Assembly (NCBI GenBank): GCA_028820035.1 | Contig: JAPPKI010000163.1 | Location: 1-7,726, forward strand | DNA length: 7,726 nucleotides | From: a bacterium | Lineage (GTDB): Bacteria > Actinomycetota > Acidimicrobiia > Acidimicrobiales > Bin134 | Direction: 5' to 3' | In this document: positions 1-5,424 of the stretch, in pieces | How the letters are laid out: each line of letters opens with the position of its first letter | How positions within the stretch are numbered: the first letter of the stretch is position 1 | Notes under the pieces: model-generated | What the model was told of the DNA's origin: nothing | The model's database searches: none | Seen by the model: only the letters and a program-made list of their open reading frames with translations | Position numbers and translations under genes: made by a program

Positions 1-40
1 TCCCAATTAATAGCTTAATCCCCCCTCATCTCTTTCCTGC

Positions 41-79
41 AAACGGGGCCGTTCATTGACGGGCCCCGTTTTATTTTTC
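41..79 (+). terminator. Rho-independent terminator of an upstream gene
   Basis: A perfect 10-bp stem is formed by 41-50 (AAACGGGGCC) and 62-71 (GGCCCCGTTT) with an 11-base loop, followed directly by a T-rich run (TTATTTTT) to about 78. This is a textbook intrinsic terminator reading rightwards. It must serve a plus-strand gene or RNA that ends before or near base 1, because nothing coding is visible in bases 1-40. It insulates fadB2 from upstream transcription. Confidence 0.88.
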
Positions 80-93
80 TATCGCTTGCGTAC

Positions 94-99
94 TATCCT
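94..99 (+). promoter_or_regulatory. Possible -10 box for fadB2
   Basis: TATCCT lies 48 bases before the fadB2 start and just after the upstream terminator, so a new promoter is expected here. A transcript starting near 106 would carry a leader of about 40 bases. No convincing -35 hexamer is seen; the 17-base-spaced position (71-76, TTATTT) falls in the terminator tail. The call rests on position and one hexamer. Confidence 0.35.
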
Positions 100-116
100 A
101 AACAGCCACGTAGGGG

Positions 117-141
117 CCGCCGGACACGGCGGACGGGAGGG
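117..141 (+). promoter_or_regulatory. fadB2 leader: GC hairpin and strong ribosome binding site
   Basis: GGGAGGG at 135-141 is a strong Shine-Dalgarno sequence 5 bases before ATG 147 and fixes that start. Two bases upstream of it sits a small perfect hairpin, CCGCCG (117-122) with CGGCGG (127-132) and a GACA loop. The hairpin leaves the ribosome site free; whether it stabilises the mRNA or is chance in GC-rich DNA cannot be told. Confidence 0.6.
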
Positions 142-146
142 ACACC

Positions 147-1064
147 ATGACTACGGGTGCTGACTCTTCTGGCGCGCAGCCGCCTGAGGACTTCGAGTCT
201 CCGCTGGAGCCGATCAACAAGGTCGGAGTGATCGGCGGCGGGATAATGGGATCGGGAATCGCTGAGGTGTGCGCCCGAGCCGGTTTGGACACCTTGGTGA
301 TCGAGGTGGACGACACCGCAGTCAGCATCGCCCGGAAGTCGATCGAAGATTCCCTGAACAAGGCGGTCTCCCGCAACAAAATGCCGGCGTCAACTCGAGA
401 CCTGGCCTTAGACTCGCTCAGCTTCAGCACTGACATGGGCGACCTGGCCGACCGGGATATGGCGATCGAGGCTGTGATCGAATCGCTGGAAGAGAAGCTG
501 TCGGTGTTTCGGGCCATGGACAAGGTGATGGCTCCAAACGCCATCTTGGCTACCAACACCTCCTCCATTCCCATCATCACCCTGGGCTCCATAACCAGCC
601 GGTCGGACATGGTGCTCGGCATGCACTTCTTCAACCCGGCCCCGATACAGCCCTTGGTAGAGCTGGTGCGCTCGCTGGGCACCTCCTTGGAGACCATCGA
701 CCGGGTCGACCGTTTCGCAGTGGAGGTGCTGGGCAAGCGGGTCATCCGCTGCCGAGATCGGGCCGGGTTCGTGGTGAACCGGCTGCTGGTGCCCTACTTG
801 CTCGACGCCATCCGCATGTTCGACGAGGGCAAGGTGAGCGCGGCCGATATCGACAGCGGGATGATGTACGGCTGCGGACATCCCATGGGCCCGCTGACAC
901 TGTGCGATCTCATCGGGCTGGACACCATCGAGGCGGTGGCCGACGTGCTTTACGAGGAGTTCAAAGGATCCCACAACGCCCCGCCCCCGCTGTTGCGGCG
1001 CATGGTGGCCGCCGGACATCTGGGCCGCAAGACCGGCAGGGGCTTCTACGAGTACGAGAGCTAG
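147..1064 (+). CDS. fadB2: 3-hydroxybutyryl-CoA dehydrogenase, FadB2-like
   Basis: Predicted soluble NAD(P)-dependent dehydrogenase interconverting 3-hydroxybutyryl-CoA (or a short 3-hydroxyacyl-CoA) and acetoacetyl-CoA, for beta-oxidation, butyrate or polyhydroxybutyrate metabolism. The Rossmann dinucleotide motif VGVIGGGIMGSGIAE is at residues 26-40. The catalytic set of the family is intact: Ser139 (NTSS), His160 (GMHFFNPAP), Glu172 (PLVELV) and Asn211 (FVVNRL). The C-terminal dimerisation domain carries HPMGPL (245-250) and ends with the typical GRKTGRGFYEY. Length (305 aa) is about 20 residues above the usual 280-290 because of a polar N-terminal extension before the Rossmann strand; the strong ribosome site at 135-141 supports the long start. 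From memory the sequence strongly resembles Mycobacterium tuberculosis FadB2. The XRE regulator starts 8 bases downstream, so the two are probably co-transcribed. Confidence 0.93.
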   Translation: MTTGADSSGAQPPEDFESPLEPINKVGVIGGGIMGSGIAEVCARAGLDTLVIEVDDTAVSIARKSIEDSLNKAVSRNKMPASTRDLALDSLSFSTDMGDLADRDMAIEAVIESLEEKLSVFRAMDKVMAPNAILATNTSSIPIITLGSITSRSDMVLGMHFFNPAPIQPLVELVRSLGTSLETIDRVDRFAVEVLGKRVIRCRDRAGFVVNRLLVPYLLDAIRMFDEGKVSAADIDSGMMYGCGHPMGPLTLCDLIGLDTIEAVADVLYEEFKGSHNAPPPLLRRMVAAGHLGRKTGRGFYEYES

Positions 1065-1072
1065 GGCTGATC

Positions 1073-1435
1073 ATGGAACAAGCTGCCGTTGAGGCATTCG
1101 GAAATTATCTGCGCAGCCAGCGCAAGCTGGCCCAGCTCACTTTGCGGGAGCTGTCCGACCTGGCCCAGGTTTCCAACCCCTACCTCAGCCAGCTGGAGCG
1201 AGGCCTGCACCAGCCGTCGGTGCGGGTGATCAAGTCGCTGGCCACCGCGCTGAATTTGTCGGCCGAGACCCTGCTGGCCCAGGCCGCCGGCATCGATGCC
1301 GCCAACGGCGAGGGTTTGGACGGCGTCTCCGACACCGAAACCACCATCCGGTCCGACGCCAACCTCTCCGACGAGCAGAAGGCGGCTCTTCTCGAGGTAT
1401 ACCGGAGCATGACCGGCGGCAGCCAAGCCTCCTGA
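1073..1435 (+). CDS. XRE-family helix-turn-helix regulator (120 aa)
   Basis: Small DNA-binding regulator. Residues about 9-66 form a Cro/C1-type (HTH_3) domain: FGNYLRSQRKLAQLTLRELS, then the recognition-helix region VSNPYLSQLERG (33-44) and a closing helix RVIKSLATALNLS. After a linker (73-97) the C-terminus carries LSDEQKAALLEVYRSM, a short helix typical of a small actinobacterial XRE family that, from memory, includes M. tuberculosis Rv0474. ATG 1073 was chosen over the longer open frame back to 902 because the upstream residues are only a shadow of fadB2 and the HTH starts normally from here; AGGG at 1063-1066 is a reasonable ribosome site overlapping the fadB2 stop. The 8-base gap suggests one operon with fadB2 and a role in fatty-acid or storage-polymer control, by context only. 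No sensor domain is visible. Confidence 0.88.
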   Translation: MEQAAVEAFGNYLRSQRKLAQLTLRELSDLAQVSNPYLSQLERGLHQPSVRVIKSLATALNLSAETLLAQAAGIDAANGEGLDGVSDTETTIRSDANLSDEQKAALLEVYRSMTGGSQAS

Positions 1436-1451
1436 ACCACGGCTTTTCCCA

Positions 1452-1472
1452 CTTCAGAGGGGTTTTCTGAAG
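1452..1472. other. Inverted repeat in the gap after the XRE gene
   Basis: CTTCAGA (1452-1458) and TCTGAAG (1466-1472) form a perfect 7-bp stem around a GGGGTTT loop, 17 bases after the XRE stop. There is no following T-run, so it is not a classic intrinsic terminator. It could be a weak terminator for the fadB2-XRE unit or an operator for the next unit, whose -10 box starts 41 bases downstream. The XRE protein is an obvious candidate binder, but that is a guess. Confidence 0.4.
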
Positions 1473-1512
1473 AATTCCTCCCTTTCCCGGCCCAAACTGT
1501 CACTCCCACCGG

Positions 1513-1518
1513 GATACT
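1513..1518 (+). promoter_or_regulatory. -10 box of a probable leaderless promoter
   Basis: GATACT (five of six matches to TATACT) ends exactly 6 bases before ATG 1525. Initiation at the usual distance would fall on the A of the start codon, giving a leaderless mRNA. The only purine-rich stretch (GGAAG, 1519-1523) is one base from the ATG, too close to be a Shine-Dalgarno site. No clear -35 is seen; 17 bases upstream is GCCCAA. The same spacing occurs before the esterase gene at 4473. Confidence 0.5.
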
Positions 1519-1524
1519 GGAAGC

Positions 1525-1695
1525 ATGAAGCAACAGCTCACCCTCTTGGAGGCACCGCCAGACTGGCGGATCGATGAGCGCACCAAGGAGATCGGGCGTC
1601 GGGGCCTGGCTCAAGCCCGAGCCGCCTTGCAGCGCCACTCCCCCGCCGTCCAACCCGCCACTTCCCCATCCGACGACGTTCCCCGTGCTGCGTGA
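1525..1695 (+). CDS. Small conserved-looking hypothetical protein (56 aa)
   Basis: A 56-codon open frame running from ATG 1525 to TGA 1693-1695. The protein begins MKQQLTLLEAPPDWRIDERT and continues with KEIGRRGLAQARAAL (residues 22-36), a positively charged, probably amphipathic helix, then a loose Pro/Ser/Ala tail ending DDVPRAA. It has no signal peptide or membrane segment, so it should be cytosolic. The DWR-[IL]-DE-x-T-x-x-x-G-RRG-x-x-x-AR pattern resembles small uncharacterised actinobacterial proteins I remember, but I cannot name a family. Support for a real gene: a -10 box at leaderless spacing, GC-rich third positions like its neighbours, and a GTGA stop/start overlap with the nuclease gene, which implies translational coupling. 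Function unknown; a nucleic-acid-binding or accessory role is only speculation from its charge and position. Confidence 0.68.
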   Translation: MKQQLTLLEAPPDWRIDERTKEIGRRGLAQARAALQRHSPAVQPATSPSDDVPRAA

Positions 1696-2234
1696 GGTCT
1701 ACGCCAGCAGTTTGCGGCCTGCTGATATCCGCGCTCGTCGGCTGCTCGGGAAGTTCGGCCAGCCAGCTCGGCAACTCGCCTGAGTCGGCTGCGGCGACTG
1801 TCGGGACTGCCGCCACGGTGAAGGATGTGGTCGATGGCGACACTGTGGTGGTTGAGGTGGCGGGCCGGTCCGAGCGGGTGCGATTGATCGGCATCGACAC
1901 CCCAGAGGCAACCGGGGGCTTCCTGCCAGCGGAGTGCTACGGCGACGAGGCGACCGCCTTCACCAGTGCGCTGCTGCCGATCGGCACCGATGTGCGCTTG
2001 ACCCGCGATATCGAGGCCCGCGACCGCTATGAGCGGCTGCTGGCCTATGTACATCGCTCCGGCGACGGCCTGTTCGTCAATCTCGAAATCGCGGCCCAGG
2101 GATACGCCGAGGCTCTGATCATCGAACCCAACACCATCCACGCCGATGACTTCTACACCGCTGTGGCCCATGCCCGTGACCAGGGGATGGGCCTGTGGAG
2201 TGCCTGCGGCAGTGCCGACGTAGTGCTTGAGTAA
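1692..2234 (+). CDS. Thermonuclease-fold (SNase-like) lipoprotein
   Basis: Predicted exported, lipid-anchored nuclease. The GTG start overlaps the TGA of the 56-aa gene by 4 bases. Residues 1-18 are a short lipoprotein signal: a hydrophobic stretch (CGLLISALVGC) with lipobox L-V-G-C, so Cys18 would be lipidated and the protein held on the outer face of the membrane. A low-complexity linker (19-40) leads to a complete staphylococcal-nuclease domain (about 41-172). Residues matching the calcium and catalytic set of S. aureus nuclease are all present: Asp48 and Asp50 (VDGDT), Arg64, Asp69, Thr70 and Glu72 (VRLIGIDTPE), and Arg115 (RYERLLAYV). It is therefore probably an active Ca-dependent endonuclease acting on extracellular DNA or RNA, for nutrient scavenging or defence. 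The domain is of usual size (about 130 residues). Starts further in would lose the signal peptide. Confidence 0.85.
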   Translation: MRSTPAVCGLLISALVGCSGSSASQLGNSPESAAATVGTAATVKDVVDGDTVVVEVAGRSERVRLIGIDTPEATGGFLPAECYGDEATAFTSALLPIGTDVRLTRDIEARDRYERLLAYVHRSGDGLFVNLEIAAQGYAEALIIEPNTIHADDFYTAVAHARDQGMGLWSACGSADVVLE

Positions 2235-2249
2235 TCCCCTTTTCGGTCA

Positions 2250-3104
2250 ATGGGCGGTAGCTTTCGGGTAGTGAGCGAGCTAATGGAACGCCTGGGCGGT
2301 GACCCCCAAGGCCGAGCCCTGATTATCACCTGCGACAACCTGGGGCAGTCCCACGCGGCCAACGCCGCCATCGCCGAGTGCCTGGACACCGGGGTGGCCA
2401 ACGCCGCCAGCCTGATGGTGCCGTGTCCGTGGGCCAGGGATGCCGCCACCCGCTTCGCCAGGACCCCCGTGGGGGTCGACCTCACCCTGAACGCCGAGTT
2501 CGACAACTACCGATGGGGTCCGATCACCCAGGCACCATCTCTGTTGGACGGCGACGGCGGATTCCCCCGCACCCCGGCCGACGCCTGGGAGCACAGCGAT
2601 CTTGACGAGGTCTTCCGGGAGTGCCGGGCCCAGATTGAGCGGGCCAGTCAGTGGGGCAGCGACCTGACCCACCTGAGCCCCCACCTGGACACGCTGTTGA
2701 TGCGCCCCGAGTTCTTCGACGTCTATGTGGAGCTGGCCGCGGAGCTGGAGCTACCGATGCGCCTGGGGGGTAGCGACCAGGAGCGTCGGGCCGGATTCCC
2801 GTTCCGCCGTCTGGCCGCCGACGCGGGAGTGCTGGCCCCGGACCATCTGGTGCAGATCCGCGGCCGTCCCCCCCGCCGGACTTTGGAGGAAGCGGTGGAG
2901 AGTCTGGCCCCGGGGGTAACCGAGCTGGTGGTGTCGCCGGCCATCGACACTCCAGAACTGCGGGAACTGGATCCAGGCTGGCTCAGTCGGGTGGAGCAAT
3001 ACCTGCTCGTAGCCCACGACCCGTCGCTGCGTACTGCGATCGAGCGATCCGGCGCACGGATGCTGACCTACGCCGATCTGCGCGACGCCCAGCGCCAGGG
3101 CTGA
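2250..3104 (+). CDS. YdjC/ChbG-like deacetylase homologue with altered active site
   Basis: Homologue of the YdjC/ChbG/HpnK carbohydrate deacetylases, which are metal-dependent and remove acetyl groups from amino sugars. The fold signature is clear: ALIITCDNLGQSHAANAAI (23-41), GVDLTLN (75-81), YRWGPIT (87-93), THLSPHLDT (140-148), RPEFFDVY (152-159) and ELVVSPAIDTPEL (225-237). However, key positions differ from the pattern I remember: the usual Asp-Asp pair is Asp29-Asn30, the His of GxHL is Asp77, the Asp of HLDxH is Ser143, and the His of VVHPAIDTPE is Ser229; His141 and His145 remain. It may be catalytically dead or changed in chemistry. No signal peptide, so cytosolic. The start is uncertain: ATG 2250 (15 bases after the nuclease stop), GTG 2271 or ATG 2283 all precede the domain and none has a good ribosome site. 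It probably belongs to the operon of the nuclease. Confidence 0.82.
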   Translation: MGGSFRVVSELMERLGGDPQGRALIITCDNLGQSHAANAAIAECLDTGVANAASLMVPCPWARDAATRFARTPVGVDLTLNAEFDNYRWGPITQAPSLLDGDGGFPRTPADAWEHSDLDEVFRECRAQIERASQWGSDLTHLSPHLDTLLMRPEFFDVYVELAAELELPMRLGGSDQERRAGFPFRRLAADAGVLAPDHLVQIRGRPPRRTLEEAVESLAPGVTELVVSPAIDTPELRELDPGWLSRVEQYLLVAHDPSLRTAIERSGARMLTYADLRDAQRQG

Positions 3105-3111
3105 GCTCCAG

Positions 3112-3510
3112 TTAGAAGTCGGTGTTCTCGGCCAGAGCCGCTCTAAAGGCGTCGTACTCGGCTGAGTCCAGCAGCGGGCGCAGGCCAAAGACCCAACGGC
3201 CGTAGTCGCCGTCCAGCTTCATCCGCCCCGACATGTAGGCCAGATCGGGATGATCTCCGCCGGAGACCTCCGCGCGGGCGTCGACGTACTTGTAGATGAT
3301 GCTCACGTCGGCGTCGGCCAGCTTGCCCGATGCCATCTCCGCCAAGCGGCCGTTGTGGATGACCGCGTGGTAACGGACCTTGCCGTCGGGCGCGCCGGTC
3401 ACCTCGTAGTTGACCGAGCAGTCCACCCCCGGCCGCTCCGGCCACTCAGACGCGGCCCCGAGGTTCAAACCGAACCACTCGTCGCTGAGAAACAGTGCCC
3501 GCTCCACCAC
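3112..3510 (-). CDS. SCP2-like sterol/lipid-carrier domain protein (132 aa)
   Basis: Single-domain protein resembling the SCP2 sterol-carrier superfamily, which binds hydrophobic ligands in a small alpha/beta pocket; a carrier or ligand-binding role is likely and no catalytic site is expected. It begins VERALFLSDEWFGLNL, then beta strands CSVNYEVTGA and VRYHAVIHNGR (45-55), the hallmark acidic stretch ASGKLADADVSIIYKYVDA (60-78), and AYMSGRMKLDGDYGRWVFGL (91-110) before a C-terminal helix. No signal peptide or membrane helix. The GTG start at 3510-3508 shares one base with the mca stop (TAGTG), with AGGG 8 bases upstream inside mca, so it is translationally coupled to mca; a second GTG follows immediately and could also serve. 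The ligand is unknown. Its 3' end faces the YdjC-like gene across 7 bases. Confidence 0.8.
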   Translation of the reverse strand: MVERALFLSDEWFGLNLGAASEWPERPGVDCSVNYEVTGAPDGKVRYHAVIHNGRLAEMASGKLADADVSIIYKYVDARAEVSGGDHPDLAYMSGRMKLDGDYGRWVFGLRPLLDSAEYDAFRAALAENTDF

Positions 3511-4364
3511 TACTCGATCCCTGCGAATAGGTCGGTTTCAGGAATCTCGGTGTCCACCAGGCTGCGGCCCAGCATGTAGTCCTCCCACGGGTAGGCGTCG
3601 GCCATATGGTGGTCGGGCAGGCCGAACCAGAATTTGGAGTCAGGGTCGACCTGGGTGCGGTGGGCCAAGAGCGCCTTGGATCGGCGGTCGAAGTACTCGG
3701 CGCAGTTGATGCGGGTGGTGATGGCGTCGTCGTTGGACGGCCGGCTGAACCAGCGCTCATCATAGGGCGACTCCAAATCCAATTCGCCGAACTTCTCGTG
3801 CAGGGCGGTGATCCGGTTCCGAGACCAGGTCACGTAGTACATCTTCAGCGGCTGCCACGGCTCGCCCGCATCGGGGTAGGCCTCGGGATCGCCAGCAGCA
3901 TCGAATGCCGGGCCGCTGATCTCGGCCACCCGCAGATGGTCGGGGTGGCGATAGCCCTGCTGGTCTTCCCCGTAGGTGACCACCACGTGGGGGCGCTCGG
4001 CTCGGATGATGGCCACGAGACGCCCCACGGCCTCATCCAAAGGGGCTTGGGCAAAGCTGCGGGGATCGGCGTTGGCCTCGCTGTCGGGCATGCCGGAGTC
4101 GTGGTACCCCAGCCAGTGGACGCGGTGATAGCCGAGCACATCAGCGGCCTCAGCCAGCTCGTCCCGGCGGACTCGGTCCAGATTCTCGCGGACATCGGGC
4201 CGGTCCATGGCCGGGTTCAAGATGTCGCCCTGCTCGCCGCCGGTGCAGCACACCAGCGAGGCCGCCACGCCTTGGTCGGCGTACATGGCCACCGTGGCCG
4301 ACCCCTTCGACGACTCATCGTCGGGATGGGCGTGGATGGTGAGCAGTCGGAGGTCACCGGTCAT
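3510..4364 (-). CDS. mca: Mycothiol S-conjugate amidase Mca
   Basis: Zinc amidase of mycothiol-dependent detoxification: it cleaves mycothiol conjugates of electrophiles and drugs to a mercapturic acid, which is exported, and glucosaminyl-inositol, which is recycled. Cytosolic, LmbE/PIG-L fold. The N-terminus RLLTIHAHPDDESSKGSAT (6-24) carries zinc ligands His13 and Asp16 and the general base Asp15; the third ligand is His143 in RHPDH (139-143). CTGGEQGDILNPAMD (40-54) is characteristic. The ESSKG form after HPDD and the ending ETDLFAGIE match Mca rather than its deacetylase relative MshB, as I remember the mycobacterial proteins; the length (284 aa) also fits. ATG 4364 aligns with the known N-terminus. 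It lacks a ribosome site and lies 9 bases after a TAGCCT box, so the mRNA is probably almost leaderless. It heads a two-gene unit with the SCP2-like gene and diverges from the esterase. Confidence 0.93.
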   Translation of the reverse strand: MTGDLRLLTIHAHPDDESSKGSATVAMYADQGVAASLVCCTGGEQGDILNPAMDRPDVRENLDRVRRDELAEAADVLGYHRVHWLGYHDSGMPDSEANADPRSFAQAPLDEAVGRLVAIIRAERPHVVVTYGEDQQGYRHPDHLRVAEISGPAFDAAGDPEAYPDAGEPWQPLKMYYVTWSRNRITALHEKFGELDLESPYDERWFSRPSNDDAITTRINCAEYFDRRSKALLAHRTQVDPDSKFWFGLPDHHMADAYPWEDYMLGRSLVDTEIPETDLFAGIE

Positions 4365-4373
4365 CGACTGCTT

Positions 4374-4379
4374 AGGCTA
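4374..4379 (-). promoter_or_regulatory. -10 box for mca, nearly leaderless
   Basis: On the minus strand TAGCCT is read from 4379 to 4374 and is followed by 9 bases and then ATG 4364. Initiation 6-8 bases downstream leaves a leader of only one to three bases. No Shine-Dalgarno sequence precedes the ATG. The box lies in a short palindrome (TTAGGCTAA, 4372-4380). No clear -35. Confidence 0.42.
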
Positions 4380-4460
4380 ACGCCGCTCGAGCGAAGCTGG
4401 GAACCCGTCCGAATTGGCCAACCGCCCAGTCCAAGACCCGTCAGGCACCAGGGCAAGGGT

Positions 4461-4466
4461 TAGTCT
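4461..4466 (+). promoter_or_regulatory. -10 box of a probable leaderless promoter (esterase)
   Basis: TAGTCT matches the actinobacterial TANNNT form and ends exactly 6 bases before ATG 4473, so transcription should begin at the A of the start codon. The -35 position with 17-base spacing (4438-4443, CCGTCA) is a half match to TTGACA. A GGGG run touches the ATG and is too close to act as a ribosome site. The geometry is identical to the box at 1513-1518. Confidence 0.52.
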
Positions 4467-4472
4467 CCGGGG

Positions 4473-5375
4473 ATGCCAAGCCCAGAATTCGAAGCGGTGC
4501 GGTCCATGCTGGCGGCCGCTCCCGCGCCCGACCCCTCCGAGACCGCGGCGGAGCGCCGAGCCCGGCTGGACGCCAACGCCGCGGCCACGCCGCTGGCCGA
4601 CGGGGTGGTGAAGGAGACCGTGGAGATCCCCGGTGTGCCCGGCGCCGCCTGGCTGCGCCCCGAGGCCCACAACCCCGAGAGCCTCCCAGCGCTGCTGTTT
4701 TTCCACGGCGGCGGCTACCGGGTGGGATCGATCATCTCCCATCAGGGCTTCGGATCCCATCTGGCCTCATTGATCCCGGCTCGAGTGCTGATGATCGACT
4801 ACCGGCTGGCGCCGGAGAATCCGTTCCCCGCCGCGGTGGACGACTGCCTGGCCGCCTACCGCTGGATGCTGGATGCCGGGATCGAACCGGGCCGCATCGC
4901 GTACATCGGCGACTCGGCCGGCGGCGGACTGGTGGGCGCGGTGTTGCTCGGGGCCCGAGACCAGGGCTGGCCGCTGCCCGGCGCGGGGGTGTGCCTGTCG
5001 CCGTGGATCGACCTAACCAACTCTTCGGCCAGCCATGCCGAGCGTGACGAGCTCGATGTGATGTTCGGACACGACGACGCGGTGACCGCGGCCAGCTGGT
5101 ATCTGGACGGCCACGATCCCCGTGATCCGCTGGCCTCCCCGCTCTTCGGCGACTTGAAGGGATTGCCCCCCATGCTGGTGCATGCCGGAGACCATGAGGT
5201 GCTGCTGGACGACGCCACCGGGTTCGCCGCCGCGCTGGAGTCAGCGGGCGTGGAAGTGGACCTCCGCATCTGGCCGGGCATGATCCACGACTTTCAGATC
5301 ATGTACCCCAACTACCCCGAGGCAATCGAGGGGACCGAGGCCATTGCGGCCTTCGTGCGACGCGTCGTGGAATGA
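4473..5375 (+). CDS. Alpha/beta-hydrolase esterase, HSL family
   Basis: Hormone-sensitive-lipase (family IV) type carboxylesterase, expected to hydrolyse short or medium acyl esters in the cytosol. The oxyanion-hole motif HGGG is at 78-81 and the nucleophile elbow GDSAGG at 146-151 (Ser148); the DYRLAPENPFPAA block (109-121) is typical of the family. His272 (WPGMIHDF) is the catalytic histidine. The acid falls on Glu242 (GDHEVLLDD) where most relatives have Asp; the Ser-acid and Ser-His spacings (94 and 124 residues) equal those I remember for the metagenomic esterase EstE5, which uses Glu, so activity is likely. Residues 1-45 are a helical cap region; no signal peptide. Length (300 aa) is normal. 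ATG 4473 follows a leaderless-type -10 box. Divergent from mca across 108 bases and convergent with whiB. The natural substrate cannot be deduced. Confidence 0.9.
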   Translation: MPSPEFEAVRSMLAAAPAPDPSETAAERRARLDANAAATPLADGVVKETVEIPGVPGAAWLRPEAHNPESLPALLFFHGGGYRVGSIISHQGFGSHLASLIPARVLMIDYRLAPENPFPAAVDDCLAAYRWMLDAGIEPGRIAYIGDSAGGGLVGAVLLGARDQGWPLPGAGVCLSPWIDLTNSSASHAERDELDVMFGHDDAVTAASWYLDGHDPRDPLASPLFGDLKGLPPMLVHAGDHEVLLDDATGFAAALESAGVEVDLRIWPGMIHDFQIMYPNYPEAIEGTEAIAAFVRRVVE

Positions 5376-5386
5376 GAGGTTTTGCG

Positions 5387-5424
5387 GTGCCGCCTGAATG
5401 CGGCACTAGCTCAATGCAGGCGGC
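5387..5424. terminator. Hairpin between convergent esterase and whiB genes
   Basis: The 49-base gap between the two stop codons holds GTGCCGC (5387-5393) pairing with GCGGCAC (5400-5406) over a CTGAAT loop, a perfect 7-bp stem. A competing 8-bp stem pairs GCCGCCTG (5389-5396) with CAGGCGGC (5417-5424). Neither is followed by a T-run on either strand. Position between convergent genes suggests a shared bidirectional terminator or mRNA 3'-end stabiliser. Confidence 0.55.

Noticed and set aside
1..40. Possible tRNA or small RNA end before the first terminator
   Set aside because: Too short to show any acceptor stem, TPsiC arm or CCA; only the terminator can be supported.
98..745. Minus-strand frame opposite fadB2
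   Set aside because: Antisense shadow of a well-conserved dehydrogenase; low-complexity Ser/Arg translation.
902..1072. N-terminal extension of the XRE gene
   Set aside because: These codons are the shifted frame of the fadB2 C-terminus; the HTH domain begins normally from ATG 1073.
3606..4463. Long plus-strand open frame (285 codons) opposite mca
   Set aside because: It is antisense to a clearly conserved mca; the translation has no recognisable domain and is a GC-rich shadow frame.
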